The notes: a model not told the origin generated them from the sequence alone. A DNA stretch of 64,000 bases from Carnobacterium sp. 17-4 (GCF_000195575.1 NC_015391.1:984501-1048500), one strand, 5' to 3'. Counted from the stretch's first letter, positions 29,108 to 39,194 are shown. Numbers and translations are program-made.

Positions 29108-31156
29108 ATGGCTAAATCAATTTATGATTCTGTTTCGGTCCTCCCTTACGTTGGTGAAAAGCGTTTAGAAGCTTTGCATCAATTAGGCATTCATACCATT
29201 TCTGATTTGCTCTCTCATTATCCGATTCGTTATGAGGATATTCAAGAAAAGGATTTATTAGAGATAGAAGATCAGGAAAAAGTAACGTTAAAAGGAAATG
29301 TGGTTTCAGAAGCAGTCGTCAGTCGTTTTGGACCCAAAAAGAATCGTTTGTCTTTTCGCTTAATCATTGAACATGCAGTAATAACGGTGACTTTTTTTAA
29401 TCAAGCTTACTTGAAAAGTAAAATTGTTACTGGAGAAGAAATTGCTGTATTTGGAAAATGGGATGCAAAGAGAAAAAGTTTGACTGGGATGAAAATTTTA
29501 GGCAGCAAATCAGGTTCTGAACAGGGAGATTTTGAGTCAGTTTACAGTGCAAATAAACACATTAAACAAAGTACGATACTGCAATTGATCACAGAAGCTT
29601 TTAAAATCTATCAAGAGCATATCCCAGAGGTTATTCCTGCAGAATTAAGAACGAAGTACCGTTTGATTTCTCATCATGATGCTGTTTATGCGATGCATTT
29701 TCCAGCTTCAGAAGAACAAAAAAAGCAAGCCAGAAGAGAAGTTGTTTTTGAAGAATTCTTATTGTACCAAATGCGCATGCAGATTGTACGAAAAAAGCAA
29801 AAAGCTATGGGCAAAGGAAATATACTAAATTACAATGTGAATGATTTGAGAAATTTTATTGAGACATTGCCTTTTGAATTAACAACAGCACAAAAAAGAG
29901 TAGTGAATGAAATCTGCAGTGATTTAAGGCAACCGATTCATATGCATCGTTTACTTCAAGGAGATGTTGGGAGCGGAAAAACAATCGTAGCTGCGATTGC
30001 TTTATATGCTGCCACGAACGTTGGCGTTCAATCGGCCTTGATGGTTCCTACAGGAATTCTCGCTGAACAGCATATGGAAAGTTTAACGGAATTATTCGAT
30101 CCACTTGAAGTGAGAATTGCATTATTGACAGGTTCAACAAAAACAAAAGAACGACGCATCATATTAGAACAATTAGCTAATGGTGAATTAGACGTTCTTA
30201 TAGGTACGCATGCATTGATCCAGCAAGATGTTTATTTCTCTCGTTTAGGATTAGTCATTACCGATGAACAACATCGTTTTGGGGTGAATCAACGGAAATT
30301 ATTAAGGGATAAGGGGAAAGATGCGGATGTTTTATTTATGACAGCTACCCCTATACCTCGGACCTTAGCAATTACGGCATATGGTGAAATGGATGTCTCT
30401 ATTATTGATGAAATGCCTGCAGGAAGAATCCCGATTCAAACCACATGGATCAAACCGAAAAATTTTGAAAAAACGCTAGAGTTTATTGAAAGTCAGTTAA
30501 AAAAAGGGTCACAAGCCTATGTAATCTGTCCATTGATTGAAGAATCAGAAAGCATTGATGTTAAAAATGCGACTGATATTTATGAAAAATTAACAGCTTA
30601 TTATGGCGATCGTTTTCAAGTAGGTTTGTTGCATGGGAAAATGAAGTCAGCCGATAAAGAAAACATTATGGAAAATTTTAAAGAAAAAAAACTACAAGTT
30701 CTTGTTTCCACAACAGTAATCGAAGTAGGTGTAAATGTACCGAATGCAACAACTATGATTATTTACGATGCAGATCGTTTTGGTCTGTCTCAATTGCATC
30801 AGTTAAGAGGCCGGGTAGGTCGAGGAGATAAAGAATCGTATTGTATTCTTGTCGCAAATCCTAAAACTGAAAATGGGATGGAACGTATGAAAATCATGAC
30901 GGAAACAACTGATGGTTTTTTATTAAGTGAAAAAGATTTAGAACTCAGAGGTCCTGGAGATTTGTTTGGTAATAAACAATCTGGGATACCTGATTTTAAA
31001 ATCGGGGATATCGTGGGGGATTTTGGAGCTTTGGAAGCAGCTAGACAAGAAGCGGTTCAATTAATCAATCAAAAGGACTTTCTAACAAACGAACTTTATC
31101 AACCAATTAGAGAAGCTGTTGGATTTAATGAATTAGAAGGATTAGATTTTAATTGA
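29108..31156 (+). CDS. recG: ATP-dependent DNA helicase RecG
   Basis: A 682-residue helicase that reverses stalled forks and migrates Holliday junctions. The N-terminal wedge domain starts SVLPYVGEKRLEALHQLGI. The helicase motifs are GDVGSGKTIVA (Walker A), DEQHRFGVNQR (motif II), MTATPIPRTL and QLRGRVGRG. The ATG at 29108 gives the usual N-terminus, and an in-frame stop lies just upstream, so no longer version exists. Oddly there is no SD directly before it; the nearest (GGGAGG, 29053-29058) is about 50 nt away with a small hairpin between. Otherwise full length. Confidence 0.95.
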   Translation: MAKSIYDSVSVLPYVGEKRLEALHQLGIHTISDLLSHYPIRYEDIQEKDLLEIEDQEKVTLKGNVVSEAVVSRFGPKKNRLSFRLIIEHAVITVTFFNQAYLKSKIVTGEEIAVFGKWDAKRKSLTGMKILGSKSGSEQGDFESVYSANKHIKQSTILQLITEAFKIYQEHIPEVIPAELRTKYRLISHHDAVYAMHFPASEEQKKQARREVVFEEFLLYQMRMQIVRKKQKAMGKGNILNYNVNDLRNFIETLPFELTTAQKRVVNEICSDLRQPIHMHRLLQGDVGSGKTIVAAIALYAATNVGVQSALMVPTGILAEQHMESLTELFDPLEVRIALLTGSTKTKERRIILEQLANGELDVLIGTHALIQQDVYFSRLGLVITDEQHRFGVNQRKLLRDKGKDADVLFMTATPIPRTLAITAYGEMDVSIIDEMPAGRIPIQTTWIKPKNFEKTLEFIESQLKKGSQAYVICPLIEESESIDVKNATDIYEKLTAYYGDRFQVGLLHGKMKSADKENIMENFKEKKLQVLVSTTVIEVGVNVPNATTMIIYDADRFGLSQLHQLRGRVGRGDKESYCILVANPKTENGMERMKIMTETTDGFLLSEKDLELRGPGDLFGNKQSGIPDFKIGDIVGDFGALEAARQEAVQLINQKDFLTNELYQPIREAVGFNELEGLDFN

Positions 31157-31237
31157 GGTTCAATCATGATTAGTGGTAATATCTATTAGGAACGTAAAGT
31201 TTAGAAATGTTGGAAGTTAACTAGGGAGGCAAATGAT

Positions 31238-32248
31238 TTGAAAATTGCAGTAGATGCTATGGGCGGAGATAACGCTCCAAAAGCAATTGTAGAAGGTGTC
31301 ATGATGGCAGCTAAAGAATACAATGATATTGAGTTTCTTTTATATGGAAAAGAAGAGTCGATAAGAAAATACTTAACGGATGAAACGAATATCACCATTA
31401 TTCATACAGATGAAAAAATAGCGAGTGATGACGATCCTGTTCGTGCAGTTCGCCGTAAAAAGAACGCTTCAATGGTTTTAGCGGCACAAGCTGTAAAAGA
31501 CAAAGAAGCAGATGCTTTATTTTCTGCGGGGAATACAGGTGCATTATTGACTGCTGGATTATTGATTATTGGAAGAATTAAAGGAATCGATCGACCAGGG
31601 CTGTTAGTTTCGTTGCCTGTAATTGGAACAGAAAATGGAACCTTTAACTTAATGGATGTTGGTGCAAATGCAGATACTAAACCAGAAAACATTCACCAAT
31701 ATGCGATATTAGGAAGCTATTACGCTCAATTTGTTCGAGGAATCAAAAATCCAAAAGTTGGACTTTTGAATAACGGAACAGAAGAAAATAAGGGAAATGA
31801 TGTAACAAAGAGAGCTTATCAACTGTTAGCAAACAATACAGATATTAACTTCATCGGAAACGTTGAAGCACGTGAATTGTTAGGCGGGGCAGCGGATGTA
31901 GTCGTTACAGATGGTTTTACTGGAAATGCTGTATTAAAAACAATTGAAGGTACAGCTATGTCTATGATGAAACTTATTAAAAATGCTGTGTATGAAAATG
32001 GCACAAAAGCTAAATTAGGCGGATTGTTATTAAAAGATAGTTTTTCTAATATGAAAGATGTTATGGATTACTCAAAGCATGGCGGAGCAGTGTTATTTGG
32101 AGTTAAAGCGCCTGTTGTCAAGACTCACGGATCAACTGAAAAAGAAGCTGTGTACCACACGATTAAGCAAATTCACGAAATGTTGGAATCACATGTTATT
32201 GATGACTTAGTTCACTATTTTGAAACAAAAGAACTACCGTCTGAATAA
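31238..32248 (+). CDS. plsX: Phosphate acyltransferase PlsX
   Basis: A 336-residue enzyme that converts acyl-ACP and phosphate to acyl phosphate, the first step of phospholipid synthesis in Gram-positives. The start [19 protein letters not shown] is diagnostic; [14 protein letters not shown] and [12 protein letters not shown] are also typical. The start is TTG 31238 with AGGGAGG upstream. acpP follows after 128 nt, fitting a lipid synthesis role. FakA and a FakB-like protein encoded in this window feed the same acyl phosphate pool. Confidence 0.96.
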   Translation: MKIAVDAMGGDNAPKAIVEGVMMAAKEYNDIEFLLYGKEESIRKYLTDETNITIIHTDEKIASDDDPVRAVRRKKNASMVLAAQAVKDKEADALFSAGNTGALLTAGLLIIGRIKGIDRPGLLVSLPVIGTENGTFNLMDVGANADTKPENIHQYAILGSYYAQFVRGIKNPKVGLLNNGTEENKGNDVTKRAYQLLANNTDINFIGNVEARELLGGAADVVVTDGFTGNAVLKTIEGTAMSMMKLIKNAVYENGTKAKLGGLLLKDSFSNMKDVMDYSKHGGAVLFGVKAPVVKTHGSTEKEAVYHTIKQIHEMLESHVIDDLVHYFETKELPSE

Positions 32249-32288
32249 GTTTTTCTGAACAAGGAAAAAATGCAGCACTAAAAAATAG

Positions 32289-32318
32289 TTGGACAATGTT
32301 TGTGAATATCGTTAAAAT
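32289..32318 (+). promoter_or_regulatory. Probable promoter of acpP
   Basis: TTGGAC (32289-32294), an 18-nt spacer and TAAAAT (32313-32318). It allows acpP to be made apart from plsX. Confidence 0.5.
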
Positions 32319-32376
32319 AAATAAAGTGATATTAATTTACCATTAATAATAAAGTCAAATGCGGAGGTGTAAAAGA

Positions 32377-32619
32377 TTGTCTACTAATGAAACTTTCGAA
32401 AAAATAAGAAAAATCATTGTTGAAAGATTTGGCATTGATGAAGAAAAAGTAACTAAAGAACTTACTTTTAAAGATGATTTAGGTGCTGATTCTCTTGATG
32501 TTGTAGAATTAGTTATGGAATTAGAGGATGTCTTCGGAACAGAAATTTCTGATGAAGATGCTGAACAAATCGCTACAGTTGGAAATGCAGTAACCTATAT
32601 TGATCAACATAAAAATTAA
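32377..32619 (+). CDS. acpP: Acyl carrier protein
   Basis: An 80-residue acidic four-helix protein that carries acyl chains on phosphopantetheine. The attachment site is Ser39 in [16 protein letters not shown]. The start is TTG 32377, seven nt after GGAGGTG; it gives [14 protein letters not shown]. An ATG at 32359 is in frame but would place the SD inside the coding region, so it is less likely. It lies behind plsX and ahead of rnc, the usual Firmicutes order. A strong terminator follows. Confidence 0.95.
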   Translation: MSTNETFEKIRKIIVERFGIDEEKVTKELTFKDDLGADSLDVVELVMELEDVFGTEISDEDAEQIATVGNAVTYIDQHKN

Positions 32620-32630
32620 TAAGGTTCTCT

Positions 32631-32673
32631 AGAGTCGCTTAACTTATTTTGAGTTAAGCGACTCTTTCTTTTT
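32631..32673 (+). terminator. Terminator behind acpP
   Basis: A perfect 14-bp stem, AGAGTCGCTTAACT (32631-32644) with AGTTAAGCGACTCT (32652-32665), followed by TTCTTTTT. Confidence 0.92.
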
Positions 32674-32735
32674 GAAGTAAACCAGATGAATGGTCTTCAC
32701 TCTTGATATACGTTAGAGGATAAACTTAGAAATGG

Positions 32736-32764
32736 TTTATTTTTATGACTAAACACAGTATAAT
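32736..32764 (+). promoter_or_regulatory. Probable promoter of rnc-smc
   Basis: A perfect -10 TATAAT lies at 32759-32764. The -35 (TTTATT, 32736-32741) is weak. The start codon of rnc follows about 40 nt later. Confidence 0.45.
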
Positions 32765-32804
32765 GAAAGAGCATGGAGAAATTTTTATAGAAAGGAAGAA
32801 TACA

Positions 32805-33500
32805 ATGGATGACGCATTTTTAACACAATTAAAGACTAAATTTGATTTGGTTTTTCATGACCTATCATATTTAGAAGAAGCATTTACCCATTCATCATAT
32901 GTGAATGAGCACAGGAATCTTGAGTTAAAGGATAATGAAAGAATTGAATTTTTAGGAGATGCGGTATTAGAATTAACCGTATCAAGATTTTTATACGAAT
33001 TATATCCTAACTTGCCTGAAGGGAAATTAACACGATTGAGAGCGACTATTGTTTGTGAAGCTAGTTTGAGTCAATTCGCAAAAGAATACGAATTCGATCA
33101 ATTTATCCGTTTAGGTAGAGGCGAAGAACGTATGAATGGACGAAAACGTCCAGCATTACTTTGCGATTTATTTGAATCCTTTATTGGAGCGTTATATTTA
33201 GATCAAGGAATAGATAGCGTATTATCTTTTCTTGATCAAACGATTTTTCCAAAAATCAAGTCCGGTGCTTTCTCACATGTGATGGATCATAAAACTAATT
33301 TACAAGAGTTTTTACAACAAAAAGGTGAAATTGGAATCGACTATCAATTAGTTGATGAAATTGGGCCTGCACATCAAAAGGCCTTTGTGGTAGAAGTACT
33401 TGCTGAAGGGCAAGTACTTGGACAAGGACAAGGGAAAACTAAAAAAGCAGCTGAACAAGTGGCTGCAGAAAATGCATTGCTTGCTTTGCAAGAAAAATAG
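32805..33500 (+). CDS. rnc: Ribonuclease III
   Basis: A 231-residue double-strand-specific RNase that processes rRNA and mRNAs. The signature ERIEFLGDAVLEL (residues 45-57) includes catalytic Asp52; Glu124 (DLFESFIGALYLD) is the second metal ligand. The C-terminal dsRNA-binding domain (about 158-230) ends GKTKKAAEQVAAENALLALQ. ATG 32805 is chosen from its AAAGGAAG SD and the family length; an ATG at 32745 would start upstream of the predicted transcript. smc follows after 24 nt. Confidence 0.95.
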   Translation: MDDAFLTQLKTKFDLVFHDLSYLEEAFTHSSYVNEHRNLELKDNERIEFLGDAVLELTVSRFLYELYPNLPEGKLTRLRATIVCEASLSQFAKEYEFDQFIRLGRGEERMNGRKRPALLCDLFESFIGALYLDQGIDSVLSFLDQTIFPKIKSGAFSHVMDHKTNLQEFLQQKGEIGIDYQLVDEIGPAHQKAFVVEVLAEGQVLGQGQGKTKKAAEQVAAENALLALQEK

Positions 33501-33524
33501 TACAGGAGAAAGGAGCCAGTAGTT

Positions 33525-36500
33525 GTGCAATTAAAAAGAATAGACATCGCTGGTTTCAAATCATTTGCGGATAAAACAACAATTGAGTTTCATGATGGTG
33601 TGACAGCTGTAGTAGGTCCTAACGGAAGTGGGAAAAGTAATATTACAGAAGCCATCCGTTGGGTTTTAGGTGAACAATCAGCAAAGAACCTACGTGGCGG
33701 AAGAATGAATGATGTTATTTTTTCAGGATCTGATACAAGGAAACCAGTCAATTTAGCTGAAGTTACATTGATACTAGAAAATGAAGATCATTTTTTACCG
33801 TTAGAATTTAGCGAAATAAGTATTACGAGACGATTGCATCGAAACGGTGAGAGTGAATTCTATTTGAATAAACAAGCTTGTCGTTTGAAAGATATCGTTG
33901 ATCTTTTTATGGATTCGGGATTGGGAAAAGAGTCTTTTTCGATTATTTCTCAAGGAAAAGTTGAAAGTATTTTCAACAGTAAGCCAGAAGAAAGAAGAGC
34001 AATTTTTGAAGAAGCAGCTGGTGTATTAAAATACAAAACACGTAAGAAAAAAGCTGAACAAAAATTAACTGAAACCGAAGAAAATCTAAATCGTGTCCAA
34101 GATATTGTCTATGAACTGGAAGGGCAAGTTGAACCTTTGAGAGAACAAAGCAGTATAGCGAAAGACTATTTATCTTATAAGGAAAAATTGACCGAAATGG
34201 ATATTGCTTTAACGGTTGTTGAAATTGAACGTTTGAAAGTAAAATGGGATGAAAGCAAACATGAAATGAGTTCTTTTGAGAAACAATTAGTTGAAAAGCA
34301 AATAAGCTTATCGGATTGTGAAACGCAATTGAAGCACAAACGGAAACAAAAAGCTAAATTGACTGATGAAATTGAAAAAACTCAGCAAAAATTGGTTGAA
34401 ACCATTCAATTATTTGAACAGACTGATGGTCAAAATAATGTTTTATCTGAACGCAATAAGTACACCACTGAAAATCTACAGCAACTTGAAGTCACTAAAG
34501 AGCAAGCAAACCAGAGAGTGGCTCAATTAGAGCAACAATTAAAAGGGATCGATGAAAACCTTGCTGAGAAAACGGAACAAGAACGACAATTAAAGTCAGA
34601 ACTTCTAGCTGTTGAAAAAGAAGCCTTGTCTCTTTCTGGAAATTCAAAAGAGACGATTGAGAGTTTGCGAGATGAATATGTTGATTTAATGCAAAAGCAA
34701 ACCAGTTTGCGCAATGAGCAAACCTATCTTGAGCGAAGCTCTTATCAAATGGCGCAAAAGAACTTGAAATCAACCGCATCGGTCAAGGAACTCGAGAAAA
34801 CGATCGAAAAAATTACGGAAGATTTTACACGTATTGCTAAAGAATTAACAAATACGCAACAAGAGATTGCTCAGAAATTACTATTATATCAAGAGAAACA
34901 AGCAAGCGTTCAAACTAAAAGACAAGAATTAGAAGTGAACGAGACGCGTATGTATGATGCTTTAAAAGTTGTGCAGCAGGCAAAAGCAAAAAAAGAAAGT
35001 TTGAAAGAATTAAATGAAGATTATGCTGGTTTTTATCAAGGTGTAAAAGAAGTTTTAAAACGTAAAAAAGATATCGGTGGAATCATCGGAGCTGTTGCTG
35101 AATTGATTGAAGTGCCCAAACAAGCTGAGTTAGCTATTGATATTGCACTCGGTGCAGCTAGCCAAAACATTATCGTTCAAGATGAGCAAAGCGGACGTAA
35201 AGGTATTCAGTATTTAAAACAAAAACGTATTGGTCGAGCAACATTTTTACCTTTAACCACAATAAAAGCTCGTCATCTGCCAACATCTGTAGAAAATAAG
35301 GCTAGCAGTTGTGATGGTTTCTTAGGGATTGCAAGTAAATTGATTGCTTATCCTGAAGCTGTTTCAACAGTTATACAAAATTTATTGGGAACAACCATTG
35401 TTGCCAGAGATTTGTCCTCTGCTAATAACATTGCACGTGAAATTCAATTTAAGTACCGTGTAGTGACTCTTGAAGGCGATGTGATGAATGCTGGGGGTTC
35501 AATGACTGGTGGAGCAAGCAAGTCTGGCAATCAGGGAAGTTTATTTGCTCGGAAAAATGAATTAACAAATTTAACTAAGCAAATCACTCAAATGGAAACG
35601 ACTTTGACAGAAAAAGAAATAGAAGTTCGGACAATGAAACAAGTAATAAAAAAAGAAGAGACAAACTTAAACGAATTACGTGAACTTGGAGAAAAACAAC
35701 GCTTGAAAGAACAAGAATTAAAAAATCAAGCGGAAACATTGGAAGAAAAACAAATCCGGTTAACGAGAGAGTTAAAAGCTCTCCAATATGAATACAAAGA
35801 AGCAAAAGAAGAAGTAGAGTCCTATGAGTTGAAAAAAACGGAGTTAACGGAATCTTTTCAAACGGTCAAAAAAGAAATGGAGCATATCAATCATCAGATT
35901 TTATTAGCTTCTTCTCAAAAGGAAGAGCGCGAAAAAAATCATACGTTGGTTAATGAAAAACAACAGCAGCTACGAACTAAGTTAGCTGCTTTAAAAGAGC
36001 AATTGCTTAGTTTGAAAAAAGAACAAAAAGCGGTCTCTAGTCAATTAGATGATCAACAGAAAGACATTACGACCATCACTAGTCGAATGGAACAAATAAC
36101 GCATTCTGATGGTACGCATCAGATGACTAAAAAAGAATTAAGCGATCAGTTAGCGCAATTATCAGACACAAAGCAGATGCTAGAAAGTCAATTATCAAAA
36201 GTGAAAAGTGAGAAAAATACAATTGAAGGTCAGCTGAATGAAATTGAACAGCTAACGACAATAACGAATAATCAAAAACATTATCTTCTAGAAGAAAAAG
36301 CAAAATCTGAAGTCTCAATGAATCGAACAGATGTTGCGATTGAAAATCGCTTAACTTATTTAAATGAAGAATACAGTATGACTTTTGAAGCGGCTAAAGA
36401 AAGCCATCTGCTTGAGCTTTCTGTTGAAGAAGCGACACGTAAAGTGAAGCTTTTGAAACAAAGTATTGAAGAGCTGGGCTCTGTTAACATTGGTGCTATT

Positions 36501-37097
36501 GAAGAATTTGATCGTGTAAATGAGCGGTATTCTTTCCTTGTGGATCAACGTGAAGATTTAGTAGAAGCAAAAATTAGTTTGTACACCACGATGAACGAAA
36601 TGGATGAAGAAGTGAAGCTTCGTTTTTCAGAAGTGTTTGAAGATATTCGACTAAGGTTTTCTGAAGTTTTTCCGCAAATGTTTGGCGGAGGCTCAGCTGA
36701 ATTACGATTAACAGATCCTAAAAACTTGTTAACGACAGGTATTGAGATCATCGCTCAACCACCAGGGAAAAAACTACAGCAGTTAAGTTTATTATCTGGC
36801 GGAGAACGAGCATTTACAGCAATTGCTCTAATGTTTTCAATCATACAAGCCCGACCGGTACCTTTCTGTATTTTAGATGAAGTTGAAGCTGCACTAGATG
36901 AAGCTAACGTCATCCGATTTGGAAAATATTTAAAACGATTTGATGGAGATACTCAATTTATCGTTATTACTCACCGTAAAGGAACTATGGAAGAAGCTAA
37001 TGTTCTTTATGGAATAACCATGCAAGAATCAGGTGTTTCTAAAGTCGTATCTGTTCGTTTAGAAGAATTAACCGAAACACCTGTAGGAATAACCTAG
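33525..37097 (+). CDS. smc: Chromosome segregation protein SMC
   Basis: A 1190-residue SMC ATPase that compacts and separates the chromosome with ScpA and ScpB. The N-terminal Walker A is GPNGSGKSN (31-39). Two long coiled coils flank a hinge at about 500-680 (from YQGVKEVLKRKKDIGGIIGA to EGDVMNAGGSMTGGASKSG). The C-terminal head has the signature LSGGERAF (about 1090) and Walker B FCILDEVEAALDEAN (about 1113). The start is GTG 33525, giving MQLKRIDIAGFKSFADKT, with AAAGGAG upstream. It follows rnc in the usual order. Confidence 0.97.
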   Translation: MQLKRIDIAGFKSFADKTTIEFHDGVTAVVGPNGSGKSNITEAIRWVLGEQSAKNLRGGRMNDVIFSGSDTRKPVNLAEVTLILENEDHFLPLEFSEISITRRLHRNGESEFYLNKQACRLKDIVDLFMDSGLGKESFSIISQGKVESIFNSKPEERRAIFEEAAGVLKYKTRKKKAEQKLTETEENLNRVQDIVYELEGQVEPLREQSSIAKDYLSYKEKLTEMDIALTVVEIERLKVKWDESKHEMSSFEKQLVEKQISLSDCETQLKHKRKQKAKLTDEIEKTQQKLVETIQLFEQTDGQNNVLSERNKYTTENLQQLEVTKEQANQRVAQLEQQLKGIDENLAEKTEQERQLKSELLAVEKEALSLSGNSKETIESLRDEYVDLMQKQTSLRNEQTYLERSSYQMAQKNLKSTASVKELEKTIEKITEDFTRIAKELTNTQQEIAQKLLLYQEKQASVQTKRQELEVNETRMYDALKVVQQAKAKKESLKELNEDYAGFYQGVKEVLKRKKDIGGIIGAVAELIEVPKQAELAIDIALGAASQNIIVQDEQSGRKGIQYLKQKRIGRATFLPLTTIKARHLPTSVENKASSCDGFLGIASKLIAYPEAVSTVIQNLLGTTIVARDLSSANNIAREIQFKYRVVTLEGDVMNAGGSMTGGASKSGNQGSLFARKNELTNLTKQITQMETTLTEKEIEVRTMKQVIKKEETNLNELRELGEKQRLKEQELKNQAETLEEKQIRLTRELKALQYEYKEAKEEVESYELKKTELTESFQTVKKEMEHINHQILLASSQKEEREKNHTLVNEKQQQLRTKLAALKEQLLSLKKEQKAVSSQLDDQQKDITTITSRMEQITHSDGTHQMTKKELSDQLAQLSDTKQMLESQLSKVKSEKNTIEGQLNEIEQLTTITNNQKHYLLEEKAKSEVSMNRTDVAIENRLTYLNEEYSMTFEAAKESHLLELSVEEATRKVKLLKQSIEELGSVNIGAIEEFDRVNERYSFLVDQREDLVEAKISLYTTMNEMDEEVKLRFSEVFEDIRLRFSEVFPQMFGGGSAELRLTDPKNLLTTGIEIIAQPPGKKLQQLSLLSGGERAFTAIALMFSIIQARPVPFCILDEVEAALDEANVIRFGKYLKRFDGDTQFIVITHRKGTMEEANVLYGITMQESGVSKVVSVRLEELTETPVGIT

Positions 37098-37112
37098 AAA
37101 CAATAGAGGAGG

Positions 37113-37140
37113 AAAGATCGATTGGTGTCGATCTTTTTTT
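37113..37140 (+). terminator. Terminator behind smc
   Basis: AAAGATCGA (37113-37121), loop TTGGTG, TCGATCTTT (37128-37136), then more T's. Confidence 0.85.
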
Positions 37141-37179
37141 CCCTTTTAAAGTAGTTATTAAAAAGATTGGAGTCAAAGC

Positions 37180-37989
37180 ATGATTAAATTAGTTGCAATT
37201 GATTTGGATGGAACATTATTAAATGGGAAACATGGCATATCAGATGAAAATAAAGAAGCAATCAAACAAGCAAAAGAACAAGGCGTCAAAGTAGTTCTTT
37301 GTACCGGCCGACCTTTGTTAGGAATGATCGCCTATTTAGAAGAGCTAAATTTAAAAGAAGCTGGAGATTATGGCATTACTTACAATGGTGGTCTAGTACA
37401 ACGTACAGATACTGGTGAAGTATTATCTAAGACAACATTAACAAAAGCTGAAACAGAAGAAATTTTTGAGCTAAGCAAACAGATCAATGTGCCTTGTAAC
37501 TTCATTGATTTAGAAAAAATTTATGAGCCGCCATACCCTAAAGGGAGAGACTCGCTATATCCAACAGTTATGTCAGCATTGCCATATGTTCCGATAGCAA
37601 TGGAAGAAGTACCAGAAGATATTGCAATCAATAAAACAGTCTTTTGTTACGCTCAAACCGAATTAGATGAAGCCATTCAAAACATTCCCGTTCATTTTTA
37701 TAAAAAATATACGATAATGAAATCTCGTCCAATATTATTAGAACTAATGCCTAAAGGTGTAGACAAAGGTAGTGGAATAGCTGTTTTAGCCGATTTGCTA
37801 GGTTTTGAAGCATCAGAGGTAATGGCATTAGGGGATGAAGCTAACGATGCAGCAATGATTGAATATGCAGGCATGGGAGTAGCCATGGGAAATGCTACGG
37901 ATGACATCAAATCAATGGCTCAATATATTACTAAAACAAATGAAGAACATGGCGTGGCACATGCCATTCAAAAATTTGTACTTAACTAA
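37180..37989 (+). CDS. Cof-type HAD sugar phosphatase (YidA-like)
   Basis: A 269-residue HAD-superfamily hydrolase with a C2-type cap. The nucleophile motif is DLDGTLL (residues 8-14); motif II is in LCTGRPL; motif III and IV are in KGSGIAVLADLLG and ALGDEANDAAMI. Such enzymes dephosphorylate sugar phosphates or other small metabolites, and the true substrate cannot be inferred. It stands between smc and ftsY, a known Lactobacillales arrangement. The SD is weak (TTGGAG, 37167-37172). Confidence 0.88.
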   Translation: MIKLVAIDLDGTLLNGKHGISDENKEAIKQAKEQGVKVVLCTGRPLLGMIAYLEELNLKEAGDYGITYNGGLVQRTDTGEVLSKTTLTKAETEEIFELSKQINVPCNFIDLEKIYEPPYPKGRDSLYPTVMSALPYVPIAMEEVPEDIAINKTVFCYAQTELDEAIQNIPVHFYKKYTIMKSRPILLELMPKGVDKGSGIAVLADLLGFEASEVMALGDEANDAAMIEYAGMGVAMGNATDDIKSMAQYITKTNEEHGVAHAIQKFVLN

Positions 37990-38021
37990 TCATTAACAAT
38001 GCCAAGAAAAGAGGGTATAAA

Positions 38022-39020
38022 ATGGGATTATTCGACAAAATCAAAAAAGCTTTTACAGGTGAAGAGAAAATTGAAACCACAGAAGTAACCGAAAAGTATG
38101 AAAAAGGCCTTGAAAAAACGAGAAAAACATTTTCTCAACGCATGAATGAATTGTTTGCTAATTTTAGAACAGTTGATGAAGATTTTTTTGATGAACTTGA
38201 GGAAGTTTTAATTGGGGCAGATGTTGGTTTTGAAGCGACAATGGAAATTACAGATGCCTTACGCCAAGAAGTAAAACTGAAAAATGCAAAAGCTTCCAAT
38301 GAAGTTCAACAAGTGATTATTGAAAAAATGGTTGAAATTTATGAAAAAGAGGATACTGAAAAGCCAGAAGTCCATATAAATCCTGATGGGTTAACGGTGA
38401 TTTTGGTGGTTGGCGTAAACGGTGTAGGGAAAACCACTACAATCGGCAAGATGGCGCATCTTTACCAACAAGAAGGTAAAAAGGTACTCTTAGCAGCTGG
38501 TGATACGTTCAGAGCTGGTGCGATAGAACAGTTACATGTTTGGGGAGAGCGTGTTGGCGTAGAAGTAGTCAGTGGTAAAGCTGGTGGAGATCCAGCAGCT
38601 GTAGTGTTTGATGCGATTAAAGAAGCTAAACAACAACAAGCAGATATTTTATTCGTAGATACAGCTGGACGTTTACAAAACAAAGTAAATCTTATGAATG
38701 AGTTAGAAAAAATGAAACGGATTATAGAACGTGAAATACCAGGCGGTCCTCATGAGGTGTTGCTTGTACTAGATGCAACAACTGGACAAAATGCGATGAA
38801 CCAAGCCAAACAATTTAAACAAACGACCAATGTAACTGGAATTGTGTTAACTAAATTAGATGGCACAGCAAAAGGTGGAATTGTTTTAGCTATTCGTAAA
38901 GAGTTAGATATTCCTGTGAAATTTGTTGGATTAGGTGAAAGTATGGATGACTTGCAACTATTTGATCCAAATGAATATATTTATGGATTATTTAGCGAAT
39001 TAATTCAAAATTCGATTTAA
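38022..39020 (+). CDS. ftsY: Signal recognition particle receptor FtsY
   Basis: A 332-residue SRP GTPase at the membrane that receives ribosomes bound by Ffh. A short acidic N-terminal A region is followed by the NG domain. The P-loop is GVNGVGKTTTIGKMA (about residue 130), then DTFRAGAIEQL, DTAGRLQNK, TKLDGTAKGG and the C-terminal GLGESMDDLQLFDP. The SD is GAGGG before ATG 38022. It lies downstream of the HAD gene and ends at a strong terminator. Ffh is encoded at 41714. Confidence 0.96.
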   Translation: MGLFDKIKKAFTGEEKIETTEVTEKYEKGLEKTRKTFSQRMNELFANFRTVDEDFFDELEEVLIGADVGFEATMEITDALRQEVKLKNAKASNEVQQVIIEKMVEIYEKEDTEKPEVHINPDGLTVILVVGVNGVGKTTTIGKMAHLYQQEGKKVLLAAGDTFRAGAIEQLHVWGERVGVEVVSGKAGGDPAAVVFDAIKEAKQQQADILFVDTAGRLQNKVNLMNELEKMKRIIEREIPGGPHEVLLVLDATTGQNAMNQAKQFKQTTNVTGIVLTKLDGTAKGGIVLAIRKELDIPVKFVGLGESMDDLQLFDPNEYIYGLFSELIQNSI

Positions 39021-39031
39021 TAAAAATTCTT

Positions 39032-39074
39032 AAAGAGTAACCTTTTAAGTAAATTAAAAGGTTACTCTTTTTTT
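39032..39074 (+). terminator. Terminator behind ftsY
   Basis: A perfect 17-bp stem, AAAGAGTAACCTTTTAA (39032-39048) with its complement at 39054-39070, a 5-nt loop and a T run. Confidence 0.93.
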
Positions 39075-39082
39075 CTCGAACG

Positions 39083-39096
39083 TGTGTACGTTTACA
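39083..39096 (+). promoter_or_regulatory. CcpA (cre) site candidate of the PTS gene
   Basis: TGTGTACGTTTACA matches the cre consensus TGWNANCGNTNWCA with one mismatch (T for A at position 5). It lies upstream of the likely promoter elements (TTGAAA 39099-39104 with GATAAT 39120-39125, or a TATAAT at 39146-39151). cre sites in that position often activate; repression is also possible. Confidence 0.5.
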
Positions 39097-39194
39097 TTTT
39101 GAAACTGGTTCACCAATGTGATAATATTGCAAAGTATGCTGTTATTATAATATATTCATACAAGCACTTATTTAGATTTTAAGGAGGAAAAGAA

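Noticed and set aside
31165-31200. A weak FapR-like palindrome (ATTAGT ... ATTAG) before plsX
   Set aside because: Too few matches to the FapR consensus, and Lactobacillales mostly use FabT.
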